Notes: a model not told the origin generated them from the sequence alone. A stretch of DNA of 13,060 nt from Cyanobacteriota bacterium (GCA_027483425.1 JAIXUR010000611.1:1-13060); one strand, 5' to 3'. Numbered from the stretch's first letter, positions 1 to 7,266 are shown. Numbers and translations: made by a program.

Positions 1-1564
1 CGGTATCCAGGGCTAGGGGTACCTCAGCCCGGTGGACATGGTGCCAGGCCCCTTGATCAAAGTAGTAGGAGCCATAGCGAGAGCGATCGCGCAGATAGTA
101 GCCGGTTTCTGGCCCGCCATGGCCAAACTGGGTGCGGCAGAAAATTTCGGCATGCTGCCCCGACACCCAGGGTTCTAAGATCACCAGGTCGTTGTCGGGT
201 AGTCGACCCACCCGCAAAAACCCATCGGACAGTCGCCACATGCGAGCTGGTTTTTCTAGGCAGCGCACCACCACCGCCTGGGCCAAGGGCCGATCATATC
301 CCGGCATCTGAGTCACGGCCAGGGCGGCCTCGTGGAGCAACTGGCCATCGAACTGGGGATGCTGGTAGAGCACCGGCAACGTCCAAGCGCAATGGTTAAA
401 CCGGTAGGCCGTGAGCAAATGCTGGCGGGCGACCGCCACCGCCTGGGCCACCGGGTACCGATCGGCCAGCCCCCGGGCCAGCACTTGAATAAAGCTAAGC
501 GCCTCCTCATCGGCAATGGAATCGCGCATCGCTAGCACGGCGGGGACTCCGTGGTGGAGCAGCACCTCCGCCAGGCTGCTGCGGGGAATCACCTGCTGCC
601 CCTGCAGATCGGGCTGAGCCCCCCAGCAGGTGTTAAAGACCGCCAGACGAATGCCCTGGCCCGCCAGCGCTTGGGCCAGCTCAGTGCCACTCAGACTCAC
701 CCCCCGGCGCAAAAACAAGAGCCCGCCATCCGGGGCGGGTACCCCATGGCCAGCATAGAAAAACACATTGAAGTCGCCCGACTCTAGGGTATTGAGCAGG
801 GTCTTGGGGTCAGGCTCCAGCAGGGTTTGGACCTGGCACATGACCGGGTTAACCCCACGACGACTGAGGCTAGAGGCACTGAGCTCGAGCAATTGCTTCA
901 GGGCCTCAGCCTCCTGGGGCAACTGCAAAACCTGCTCAGCCCCCCCCAGCCCGGCACTGCTGGGATCGTCTTGACCCAACACCAGCAGAATGCGCAGGGA
1001 GGTATCTAGCTCGGCCTGGGGCAACGGTTCCACGGTGCTAGTGGTGCGGCTAAACAGGATCTGGGGCCCCAGGGACAGGGCCGGACAGCCGGGCTGGGGC
1101 TGCATAATCTCCCAGGGCAGGCTAATCAGCTCCGGCGGGCGTACCTCGAGCCGCAGCTTAAGGGGGCGGTTTTGGCCACTGGCCATGCCCAGGCTGCGCT
1201 CCAGGGTTTGGCGAATGGGGCCGTCAAACAGCCACTCCCACAGACTGACCCCCAACCCCTGCATGAGGCGGCCGGTGTAACCGCCGGCTTCGGCGGCGGG
1301 AGCCACCCGATTCAGCAGGTCGTCGAGGTGAAACTGGGGCACGTAGGCCGAGGGCACGTGGGGCACCTGGGGTAGCCCCCGCAGCGAAAAAAACTGTTGC
1401 CAGCTGTCCCACAGCTGGGCCATTTGGTCATCCCAGAGGCGATCGTGGTGGGCGTACCCCCCTGGGAACGGGCTGTCTAGTACCCAAATGGCATAGTGAT
1501 TCGAGTCGGCCTGGGTGAGGCGATCGATGGCGAGGCTAAGAATGAGGGCATCGGACGAAAACAT
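1..1564 (-). CDS. CHAT-domain (caspase-like) protease with C-terminal FHA domain, 3' end outside window
   Basis: An open frame of 521 codons runs from ATG (1564) off the left edge without a stop. Residues ~125-410 look like a CHAT (caspase HetF-associated with TPRs) peptidase: the 'ELISLPWEIM' stretch typical of the N-terminal half, then FYAGHG with the candidate catalytic His273, then FNTCWG with the candidate catalytic Cys313, forming the Cys-His dyad of clan CD proteases. From residue ~443 an FHA domain follows: GR (453-454), ND (458-459), S468-x-x-H471 and an HAEI strand, the canonical phosphothreonine-binding loops. No signal peptide or TM segment is visible, so it is probably cytosolic. 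The start lies 42 bp after the stop of the PP2C phosphatase gene, so the two are probably one transcript. The inferred role is a protease recruited or activated by a phosphothreonine mark; substrate unknown. The domain calls are firm; cleavage activity is inferred from the dyad. A further C-terminal domain may lie outside. Confidence 0.87.
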   Translation of the reverse strand, partial: MFSSDALILSLAIDRLTQADSNHYAIWVLDSPFPGGYAHHDRLWDDQMAQLWDSWQQFFSLRGLPQVPHVPSAYVPQFHLDDLLNRVAPAAEAGGYTGRLMQGLGVSLWEWLFDGPIRQTLERSLGMASGQNRPLKLRLEVRPPELISLPWEIMQPQPGCPALSLGPQILFSRTTSTVEPLPQAELDTSLRILLVLGQDDPSSAGLGGAEQVLQLPQEAEALKQLLELSASSLSRRGVNPVMCQVQTLLEPDPKTLLNTLESGDFNVFFYAGHGVPAPDGGLLFLRRGVSLSGTELAQALAGQGIRLAVFNTCWGAQPDLQGQQVIPRSSLAEVLLHHGVPAVLAMRDSIADEEALSFIQVLARGLADRYPVAQAVAVARQHLLTAYRFNHCAWTLPVLYQHPQFDGQLLHEAALAVTQMPGYDRPLAQAVVVRCLEKPARMWRLSDGFLRVGRLPDNDLVILEPWVSGQHAEIFCRTQFGHGGPETGYYLRDRSRYGSYYFDQGAWHHVHRAEVPLALDT

Positions 1565-1606
1565 AGGCAAGCCTAGGACAAAGGGCCGGGCCGCTGGGTA
1601 AACGGG

Positions 1607-3928
1607 TTAGGGAAGGCAGCGATCGGCTTGGGCAGGGGTGACCCATTCCAAAAACGTGGCGGCCCCGTAGAGTTGACGGGTTTGGGCCCAGCCCTCGTCC
1701 CCTGGGGCCGCCAGCCGCTGGTTGAGATCAGGGGCCGCCGACTGGGTCAGGGGGCTGCGATCGGTCTCCTGGGGCCGCTGAGCCAGCGAGCGGCCCGACG
1801 GAATGGAGCAGACCTGAAGCCGCACCCAGGCGATCGCATCGGCGGTGGTTTGGCGACTGACAACCTTAAGAATGCTGCCGGTGGCTAGGGCCACAGCCAA
1901 GGCCGATGACTCTGGCCCTGGGGCTGCTAGGCCCAGCTTTGGCTGTCCTAGCAGCGTCAGCCGGTCGCCATTGACCGCACCGGTAACCTGCAAAAAAGAA
2001 CCCACCGGTAGATCGACAGTGGCCGCTAGGGCAGCACCCAGCAACGGCTGGCCCCCCAGCCCGGTTGGCCACTGGGACGATAGCGGCTGGAGGGCCATGG
2101 GCGCGGGCCCACCCTCGGGCTGGCGACCCACGAATCCGAGGGCAGCCACCCCGAGCACGGCCAACACCACGGTGATACCGCCTAGAAACGGAAGCCAGGC
2201 AAACTTTGAACGGGGTGATAGGGATGCCAGTTCAGGCTGGGCACTGGGGGCTACGATCCGCGTCGGCGCGGCGGTTAATGGAATGAAATGGGTCGCCGAG
2301 TTGGCTTGTTTAAGGCTATCCGCCGGCAAGATTGGCAGCGCTGCGGGCTGGGGTTGCAACCGCATCAACCCAACGGTCACGTTATCGTGGCCGTTGAGAC
2401 GATTGGCCTGCTTAATCAGCTCGGCAACCGTCGCCTCGAGGGATCCGGCGGTCGTCACCAGAGGAGCCACCAGATGGGGCGCGATCGCCTCGACCCGGTC
2501 ATAGTCGCTCAACCCGTCAGAGCAGAGCAGCAGCACCGCGTCATCGTCCAGCAGCAGGTGCTGCACCGATGGGTGGAGATAGCCCGAGGCGCTAATGCCC
2601 AAGGCCTGAACCAGGGCACCGCCACTGGGCAACTGCACGGCCTCTGAGTACAGGGCGTAGCCCATTTGCGCCTCCCTCGAGGCCACATCGTCGTCAACGG
2701 TGATTTGGTAACAGGTGCGGGCACTAACTCGGTAGGCGCGGCTGTCGCCAATATGGGCAATGGAGACGTAGGGGAAATGCACCAACGCCGCCACGACCGT
2801 AGTACCCATGCGAGCTCGGGCCGATCGCTGTTCGTCGTTGTTGCGGGCGGAGATGGCGTCGTTGGCCAAAATCAGCGCCCGTTGGAGGTGCTGGGCGATC
2901 GCCTCGGGGGTCAGATGGGGCTGCTGGGTAAGGGGCTCAAGCTCCTGTTGGATCAGCTTAATCGCGGTTTGAGAGGCCACGTTGCCCTGCTCATGGCCGC
3001 CAATGCCATCGCACACCAGCAGCAGTGGTGGGGCAGCGGTGCCGAGGGCTGACCCGGTTAACTGCTGCTGACGCAGCTCGTGCTGGGGGTAGCAGGCATC
3101 TTCGTTGCGATCGCGAGCGGGGCCCTGGTCAGTATCGGCGACCCAGTCGACGGTCACCCGCAAGCCCTGGGCCAGGGTCTGAATCGCGCCCTGGAGCTCA
3201 GCGACTAGCTCCGTGGCCGAGGTGAGTTGCCCTTTGGCCAAGGCCTGGCTCAACCAGTCGAGATAGGGCATCACTGAGGGCTGGGCGATCGCCGCTAGCC
3301 CCGCCCACCGCTGGCCCAAATCCGCCAGCGTCGGAGCCGAACCGTCAGCCACTAGGGTCGTTAATCGCAGGAGCGCGCCGTCGACCCGCAGGTCATCCAA
3401 ATCGAGGAGAGTACTGGCCACCTGGTGCTCGGCCAGGGCAGGCCATAGATAAGCGACCTGTCGCAGCCAGTTGAGCTGCTGTAGCGCTGAACCCGTGGCC
3501 CAGGCCTTGGGCAGCGACGGCAGCAGGGCCGCTTCTATACGCCCGGGGCCGCCGTCCTGAGATAGGCGAGTGCCCACGGGGGCCATATCTAGCAGTAAAA
3601 CCGTCTCCCCCAGCCCGGTTTCCTCTGGGGTGAGGTAGGCGTAGGGGCGGGGCACATGCTGAGCCAGGTGAAACAGCTTGAGGTAGGGCAACAGCGGAGC
3701 TGGGATCTGCTCTAGGGTAGGTGCCGGGGTATCGGGGCGAGTGTCGAGCCAGAGGCGATCGCCCCATACTAGAAATCGACCCGCTACCAGAGCCCCAGGG
3801 CGCATCTCTAGCTGCGCATCGCCCACCGCCAACAAGAAGCGGTACAGCAGCGGCGTCTCGCAGACCTTGCAGCGACCAGCCGGGGGGGTCGAAATTGACC
3901 GACAAGATGGATTAAAGCACTGGATCAC
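1607..3928 (-). CDS. Membrane-anchored PP2C-family Ser/Thr protein phosphatase with N-terminal zinc-ribbon
   Basis: 773 aa from a GTG start (an AGAGG lies 3 nt upstream). Residues 4-23 form a Cys4 knuckle (C4, C9, C20, C23), probably zinc binding. Residues ~40-250 are divergent, and their end resembles the C-lobe of a degenerate protein kinase (inference). Residues ~258-525 are a PP2C (PPM) catalytic domain: RNED (274-277), DGIGGH (307-312), GTT (375-377), GDSRAY (394-399), SDGLSD (470-475) and GHDN (513-516). The acidic residues that bind Mn/Mg (E276/D277, D307, D471, D515) are all present, so it should be active. After a Pro/Ala-rich linker, one TM helix (~576-600) precedes a ~170-residue C-terminal tail with two Cys (C707, C771), predicted outside the cytoplasm and possibly a sensor. 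PP2C enzymes remove phosphate from Ser/Thr; the co-directional CHAT-FHA gene 42 bp downstream suggests a shared phospho-signalling pathway. The catalytic call is very secure. Confidence 0.92.
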   Translation of the reverse strand: MIQCFNPSCRSISTPPAGRCKVCETPLLYRFLLAVGDAQLEMRPGALVAGRFLVWGDRLWLDTRPDTPAPTLEQIPAPLLPYLKLFHLAQHVPRPYAYLTPEETGLGETVLLLDMAPVGTRLSQDGGPGRIEAALLPSLPKAWATGSALQQLNWLRQVAYLWPALAEHQVASTLLDLDDLRVDGALLRLTTLVADGSAPTLADLGQRWAGLAAIAQPSVMPYLDWLSQALAKGQLTSATELVAELQGAIQTLAQGLRVTVDWVADTDQGPARDRNEDACYPQHELRQQQLTGSALGTAAPPLLLVCDGIGGHEQGNVASQTAIKLIQQELEPLTQQPHLTPEAIAQHLQRALILANDAISARNNDEQRSARARMGTTVVAALVHFPYVSIAHIGDSRAYRVSARTCYQITVDDDVASREAQMGYALYSEAVQLPSGGALVQALGISASGYLHPSVQHLLLDDDAVLLLCSDGLSDYDRVEAIAPHLVAPLVTTAGSLEATVAELIKQANRLNGHDNVTVGLMRLQPQPAALPILPADSLKQANSATHFIPLTAAPTRIVAPSAQPELASLSPRSKFAWLPFLGGITVVLAVLGVAALGFVGRQPEGGPAPMALQPLSSQWPTGLGGQPLLGAALAATVDLPVGSFLQVTGAVNGDRLTLLGQPKLGLAAPGPESSALAVALATGSILKVVSRQTTADAIAWVRLQVCSIPSGRSLAQRPQETDRSPLTQSAAPDLNQRLAAPGDEGWAQTRQLYGAATFLEWVTPAQADRCLP

Positions 3929-4061
3929 GATCCTCTGGGTGCAGATAAACAGATCTTAAACTGGCTCTATAGTAGCCAACCCTAGCTGATCCCGGTAATA
4001 CCCTTGGATACGCAGCCAAGGGGGCTTGCACCCCTGGAACCGATCGAGGCGATCGCCCAGC

Positions 4062-4412
4062 CTAGCCAGCGGCAGCTTCTTCAGCCTCGACCCGAGGCAG
4101 CCCCATACTGTAGTTCAAGGCTCGGCTCTTGAGATTGTAGCTGATGGCCCCCTGCTGCAAAAGCTGCCGAATAAAGTGCTCTAGGTCAGAGCCAATGCGG
4201 CGCAGGTTATAGTCGGTGAGGTCTTCTCCCGCAGCGCCGTCGACCAGGCGGTCAAACTCGGCGTATACGGCCTTGAGCGCCTCCTCCGGCCAGTTAAATT
4301 CATTGTCGGGGTCAATGTCTAGGGTGAGTTTGTCATCGCTGAGCACCAGCTCGTTATTGGCAACGACGGCGGTATAAATATGAACGTGGCGCGTGGTGGA
4401 TTTGAGCATCAT
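4062..4412 (-). CDS. ndhM: NAD(P)H-quinone oxidoreductase subunit M (NdhM)
   Basis: 116 aa, the usual NdhM length. NdhM is a small hydrophilic subunit of photosynthetic NDH-1, the thylakoid complex that takes electrons from ferredoxin for cyclic electron flow, respiration and CO2 uptake. Recognised from family-wide blocks: KSTTRHVHIYTA at the N-terminus, LTLDIDPDNEFNW (~29-41), DLTDYNLRRIGSDLEHFIR (~64-82), and the C-terminal SYNLKSRALNYSMGLP. No TM segment, as expected. Two adjacent ATG codons (4412 and 4409) could start it; the second gives MLKSTT, closer to known family members. I see no strong Shine-Dalgarno. The Glu/Ala-rich tail (EAEEAAAG) is unconserved. It stands alone: 133 bp ahead of the phosphatase gene and ~200 bp after gloB on the same strand. 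Confidence 0.96.
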   Translation of the reverse strand: MMLKSTTRHVHIYTAVVANNELVLSDDKLTLDIDPDNEFNWPEEALKAVYAEFDRLVDGAAGEDLTDYNLRRIGSDLEHFIRQLLQQGAISYNLKSRALNYSMGLPRVEAEEAAAG

Positions 4413-4517
4413 AGCCAGGTCTTGCCCCTCTGAATAATACGCCTGAACGAATGAGTACCTTCAGGCTGACACTGCTGATGTGATTGTATAGCACTGCCCT
4501 CCCCAAAGGGGTCTTAA
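4413..4517 (-). promoter_or_regulatory. ndhM upstream leader with a small hairpin and a possible -10 box
   Basis: The bases directly upstream of ndhM hold a perfect 7-bp inverted repeat, GCCTGAA (4441-4447) and TTCAGGC (4460-4466), with a 12-nt loop. About 70 bp upstream of the start, the minus strand reads TATACAAT (4490-4483), which could serve as a -10 element. I find no convincing -35, so the promoter assignment is tentative. The hairpin is directly visible in the sequence; a regulatory role is only inferred. Confidence 0.3.
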
Positions 4518-4616
4518 GAGTATCCCAACTAAAAAAGCATTCATTTCCAGGCCGCGAACTCGGCCCGTTGGGACGGTCGCGGTGGGACTCTGGCTAAGTA
4601 TTTAGTTGGAATACTC
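4518..4616. repeat. 99-bp imperfect palindrome, MITE-like element between gloB and ndhM
   Basis: The ends are 16-bp inverted repeats with one mismatch: GAGTATCCCAACTAAA (4518-4533) and TTTAGTTGGAATACTC (4601-4616). As minus-strand RNA the mismatch becomes a G-U pair. TAA flanks the element on both sides (4515-4517 and 4617-4619), consistent with a 3-bp target duplication. Inside is a nested hairpin, CCGCGA (4552-4557) with TCGCGG (4577-4582), enclosing CCGT/ACGG (4565-4568 and 4573-4576). It has no coding capacity. It abuts the gloB stop: TAG (4618-4616) shares its last base with the repeat. Alternatives are a chromosomal structured terminator or mRNA-stability element for gloB. Confidence 0.55.
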
Positions 4617-5389
4617 TAAAACAGGTCTTTTTTGCCGCGCAACCGGGCAAAGGTCTGTACCGCCGCTGTGCTATCCACCGCCTGCTGTAGGGCCGCCACA
4701 TCCCAGCGCAAAAAGGGATTTGTTTGCTTTTCCAGGCCCAAGTCAGCGGGCACTGTCGGTCGATGGTGGGCCCGATCCGCCTGTACCTGCTCTAGCCGTG
4801 CCCGCAGGGTGGGATTGCCACTATCTACCGTGATGGCAAATCTGAGGTTATTGAGGGTGTACTCGTGGGCACACCACACCCGGGTTGTGTCGGGCAACTG
4901 TCGCAGTTTGGTCAACGAGGTCAGCATCTGCTGGGGGGTGCCTTCAAACAGGCGGCCGCAGCCCCCGGCAAACAGCGTATCGCCGCAAAAGAGCTCACCC
5001 CACCCATCGGAGCTGACCGGAGCAAAATAGTAGGCAATGTGGGCACGGGTGTGCCCCGGCACAAAGATAACCAGGGCTGGGCGATCGCCAAAGCTGACCC
5101 GATCACCATCCTCCAGCCAGTGGGTCTGCCCTGGAATGCGACCTCGATCCTCGACCCCACCATAAACCTGAGCGGCGGGAAACTGGTCTAACAGCTGTCG
5201 GTTGCCGCCGACATGATCGCTGTGGTGGTGGGTATTAAAGATCGCAGTCAGGGTCGCACCCAGGTGCTCTAGTTGTCGTAACACCGGCCCCGCATCGCCT
5301 GGGTCAACCACTGCCGCCTCGTGGCGATCGGCATCGTGAAGGACAAAGATGTAGTTATCTTGAAACGCCTCGATCCGGTAAATCTCCAC
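4616..5389 (-). CDS. gloB: Hydroxyacylglutathione hydrolase (glyoxalase II)
   Basis: 257 aa metallo-beta-lactamase-fold enzyme that hydrolyses S-D-lactoylglutathione to D-lactate and glutathione, the second step of cytosolic methylglyoxal detoxification. The signature THHHSDHVGG supplies metal ligands H54, H56, D58 and H59; further ligands are H113 (VPGHT), D137 (GDTLF) and H175 (CAHEY). The N-terminal block IEAFQDNYIFVL, the glyoxalase II stretch AGGCGRLFEGT (141-151) and the basic end RGKKDLF are also family-typical. The start is the GTG at 5389: it has AGGAGA 6 nt upstream and gives the usual family length. An in-frame ATG at 5461 would add 24 residues that look like untranslated leader. 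Monocistronic on the minus strand, divergent from the gene at 5775. Confidence 0.95.
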   Translation of the reverse strand: MEIYRIEAFQDNYIFVLHDADRHEAAVVDPGDAGPVLRQLEHLGATLTAIFNTHHHSDHVGGNRQLLDQFPAAQVYGGVEDRGRIPGQTHWLEDGDRVSFGDRPALVIFVPGHTRAHIAYYFAPVSSDGWGELFCGDTLFAGGCGRLFEGTPQQMLTSLTKLRQLPDTTRVWCAHEYTLNNLRFAITVDSGNPTLRARLEQVQADRAHHRPTVPADLGLEKQTNPFLRWDVAALQQAVDSTAAVQTFARLRGKKDLF

Positions 5390-5394
5390 GGGAC

Positions 5395-5400
5395 TCTCCT
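5395..5400 (-). promoter_or_regulatory. Shine-Dalgarno of gloB, decides the GTG start
   Basis: The minus strand reads AGGAGA, with AGGAG 6 nt upstream of GTG (5389). No comparable site precedes the longer in-frame ATG at 5461. Confidence 0.75.
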
Positions 5401-5651
5401 GGCCATTGCGCCATTTTTCCGTACTATCTCGGGGGCGTGACACCCTTGTCCAAGCTTTCATGCAGATTCATAGAATCTTCACCCCAGTCCTAGCCTAACG
5501 CCTAGGCGATCGGGCATGCTTGAGCAAAGAGTCAATGTAGCAACAGCTACATTTTGAGTCCTATCCTTTCTCTGTGGGTGCCGACCCCAGACAAGACGCT
5601 TTGCCTCGGTGAGAAGTTTGAATTCAAGGGTCACAGGTCAGTTCTTGCCTA

Positions 5652-5693
5652 ACTCCTGACTCCTGACTCCTGACTCCTAGCTCCTGACTCCCG
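5652..5693. repeat. Tandem heptanucleotide repeat (STRR type), six units
   Basis: Six consecutive 7-bp units on the consensus ACTCCTG: three perfect copies (5652-5672), then ACTCCTA, GCTCCTG and ACTCCCG. Short tandemly repeated heptamers are a known feature of filamentous cyanobacterial intergenic DNA. The units differ by single substitutions, so it is an ageing array rather than an assembly artefact. No spacers, so not CRISPR. Confidence 0.85.
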
Positions 5694-5774
5694 ACCGAGC
5701 CAAGCTCTCTCAGCCTCAGTTACCCGTTTTACCCGTTACGCCTGAACCAAGGCCTGAACCGAGGAATTACCCGC

Positions 5775-5981
5775 ATGGTGTCATCTCTATCCCAAAACCT
5801 CGCCTTAGATATCCAAGCTCTGGTAACCACCGTACTCCAGCAGGGAGCCTTGAATCGCCGCGACCACCTGACCCTGGCCACGGCCCTGCTGAGCAACCCT
5901 GCGCTGACCGCCCGCGATCGCCAGCACATTAACCAGGTGTTCGATGGCCTACGCACCGGGCGAGTACGCCTAGGTGACTAG
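5775..5981 (+). CDS. Small conserved-looking hypothetical protein, 68 aa
   Basis: 68 aa from ATG with GAGGA (5761-5765) 9 nt upstream. I do not assign a function. The protein is predicted helical and soluble: no TM segment, no signal peptide, no Cys. The pattern 'RRDHLTLATALL...LTARDRQHINQVFDGLRTGRVRL' (~28-66) has the conserved charged/hydrophobic rhythm of small cyanobacterial proteins of unknown function that I recall having similar DHLxLA and INxVFDxxRxGR motifs; that recollection is unverified. A strong terminator 29 bp after the stop makes it a single-gene transcript and supports that it is real. Codon use matches neighbouring genes. Confidence 0.78.
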   Translation: MVSSLSQNLALDIQALVTTVLQQGALNRRDHLTLATALLSNPALTARDRQHINQVFDGLRTGRVRLGD

Positions 5982-6009
5982 CCTCTCATCTTCCCCAATA
6001 CAGGCGGCG

Positions 6010-6036
6010 CGCCCTGGCTCACCCCAGGGCGTTTTT
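6010..6036 (+). terminator. Rho-independent-type terminator after the 68-aa gene
   Basis: Perfect 8-bp GC-rich stem CGCCCTGG (6010-6017) / CCAGGGCG (6024-6031), a 6-nt loop, then TTTTT (6032-6036). It ends the transcript of the gene at 5775-5981, ahead of the K+ channel. Confidence 0.85.
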
Positions 6037-6104
6037 GCGATTACACTCTAGAGCAGCGATCGCGGCTGCGACAGTGGTTTGCGATCCGGGCTATGCCACT
6101 TTGT

Positions 6105-6109
6105 AGGGG
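6105..6109 (+). promoter_or_regulatory. Shine-Dalgarno of the K+ channel, decides the GTG start
   Basis: AGGGG ends 9 nt before GTG (6119) but directly abuts the alternative TTG (6110), which it therefore could not serve. This favours the GTG. Confidence 0.55.
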
Positions 6110-6118
6110 TTGACACCC

Positions 6119-7180
6119 GTGCGTCCAAAACACCCCGGCTACGGCGAGACTAAGGTAGAAGAAAACTATCGGCGCACCCGGCGACACCTGCTGAGCGGCA
6201 TGGCAGCCCTGGGGTTGGTCATGTTCTCCGGGGTGCTTTGGTACCGCTTTGTGGAAGGGTGGAGCTGGATAGATGCCACCTACATGGCGGTGATTACCCT
6301 ATCGACCGTGGGGTTTGGGGAAATTAACCCCCTCAGCCCCTGGGGCCGGCTATTTACCATTGGGCTGATCATGATGGGGGTGGGGGTGATTGCCTACATC
6401 CTCAACAACTTTACCGAGGCCATGGTGCAGGGCTATTTTCAGGCAGGGTTTCGATTACGAAAGCGGCGTAGGTTGATGGAATCGTTGCAGGGCCACTACA
6501 TTATTTGCGGCTTTGGCCGTACTGGTCGCCAGGTGGCGACGGAGTTTGCGGCCGAAGCCATTTCGTTTGTGGTGATTGACTCTGAAGATGGGGCGATCCA
6601 GGCGGCGCTGCAGTTGGGATACGCCACCTTACAAGGGGATGCCACCCAAGATCAGATCCTGCTGCACGGGGGCGTGGAACGGGCCCGCTGTCTGGTGGCC
6701 GCGCTCCCTTCCGATGCCGAAAATCTCTATATTGTGCTCTCGGCCAAAACCCTGTCCCCCGGCATTCGCACCATTGCCCGCGCCAGCACCGAAGAGGCCA
6801 TCCTTAAACTTCAGCGGGGCGGGGCCGATGTGGTGGTGTCGCCCTACATTACCGGCGGTAAGCGCATGGCCGCCGCCGCCCTACGGCCCCAGGTGGTGGA
6901 TTTTCTAGACGGTATTCTCACCGGGGCAGATGGCACGGTCTACGTTGAAGAATTTTTGCTGCTGCCCGAGAGCTGCCCCAGCATCGGCAAAACTCTGGGG
7001 GAAACCCAGCTGGGTCGCCAGTCAGGAGCGCTGATTTTGGCCATCCGCCGCGCCGAGGGGGGGCTGATTGTGGGCCCCACCGCCGATACCCACTTCTACC
7101 CCGGCGATATGGTGATCAGCATGGGGAATGCGGACCAACTGCGATTGCTGAGTCAAATTCTCAGCCCGATTCAGCGGTAG
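6119..7180 (+). CDS. Two-TM potassium channel with C-terminal RCK (TrkA-N/TrkA-C) domain
   Basis: 353 aa in MthK-like architecture. TM1 lies at ~24-44, followed by a pore helix and the K+ selectivity filter TVGFGE (63-68), then TM2 at ~78-98. The cytoplasmic part has a basic linker (FRLRKRRR), a Rossmann-type RCK/TrkA-N domain starting GHYIICGFGRTGR (G131, G133, G136; acidic D154 at the end of the second strand) and a TrkA-C domain (~273-350). RCK domains form a gating ring that opens the pore on binding a ligand such as Ca2+ or a nucleotide; which ligand applies cannot be read here. The filter ends in Glu where many channels have Asp. Membrane protein, plasma or thylakoid membrane unknown. 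A TTG at 6110 would add three residues but lacks Shine-Dalgarno spacing. It is a single gene flanked by terminators. The family call is secure; the exact physiological role is not. Confidence 0.92.
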   Translation: MRPKHPGYGETKVEENYRRTRRHLLSGMAALGLVMFSGVLWYRFVEGWSWIDATYMAVITLSTVGFGEINPLSPWGRLFTIGLIMMGVGVIAYILNNFTEAMVQGYFQAGFRLRKRRRLMESLQGHYIICGFGRTGRQVATEFAAEAISFVVIDSEDGAIQAALQLGYATLQGDATQDQILLHGGVERARCLVAALPSDAENLYIVLSAKTLSPGIRTIARASTEEAILKLQRGGADVVVSPYITGGKRMAAAALRPQVVDFLDGILTGADGTVYVEEFLLLPESCPSIGKTLGETQLGRQSGALILAIRRAEGGLIVGPTADTHFYPGDMVISMGNADQLRLLSQILSPIQR

Positions 7181-7223
7181 CAGGCACGGGTCAATTTAAG
7201 GTGAGCTGACCTCAGATAAAACC

Positions 7224-7266
7224 GGGCCGGATGGTTGGGTAAGTTCGCCGCAGATCCGTCCGGCTC
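7224..7266 (+). other. GC-rich hairpin downstream of the K+ channel gene
   Basis: GGGCCGGATGG (7224-7234) pairs with CCGTCCGGCTC (7256-7266), 11 bp with two G-U pairs and a 21-nt loop. It is followed by an A-rich, not T-rich, stretch, so it is not a classical terminator on the plus strand; it may protect the mRNA 3' end. Confidence 0.4.

Larger units (their letters stand above)
5390..5774. promoter_or_regulatory. Divergent intergenic region between gloB and the 68-aa gene
   Basis: 385 bp without a convincing gene. It must carry the promoters for gloB (minus) and for the gene at 5775 (plus), but I could not pick confident -35/-10 pairs. Visible structure: a 6-bp hairpin AGATTC-ATA-GAATCT (5464-5478); a perfect 8-bp hairpin AATGTAGC-AACA-GCTACATT (5534-5553) running into a TTTT run on the plus strand; and a heptamer tandem repeat at 5652-5693. 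The 8-bp hairpin could be a short terminator or part of a small RNA; this is unproven. Confidence 0.5.

Noticed and set aside
1845..2504. 219-aa open frame on the plus strand inside the phosphatase gene
   Set aside because: Antisense shadow of a GC-rich gene: the protein is Arg/Ala/Ser-rich without domains, while the minus strand encodes intact PP2C motifs over the same bases.
4010..4050. Terminator hairpin after ndhM (CCAAGGGG / CCCCTGG)
   Set aside because: The stem has a bulged A and no T tract follows on the minus strand, so I do not call it a terminator.
5390..5461. 24-residue N-terminal extension of GloB from ATG 5461
   Set aside because: The GTG at 5389 has a near-perfect Shine-Dalgarno and gives the canonical family start; the extension is basic and unlike GloB.
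5652..5693. Possible CRISPR array
   Set aside because: The units are 7 bp and contiguous with no spacers, so it is a simple heptamer tandem repeat.
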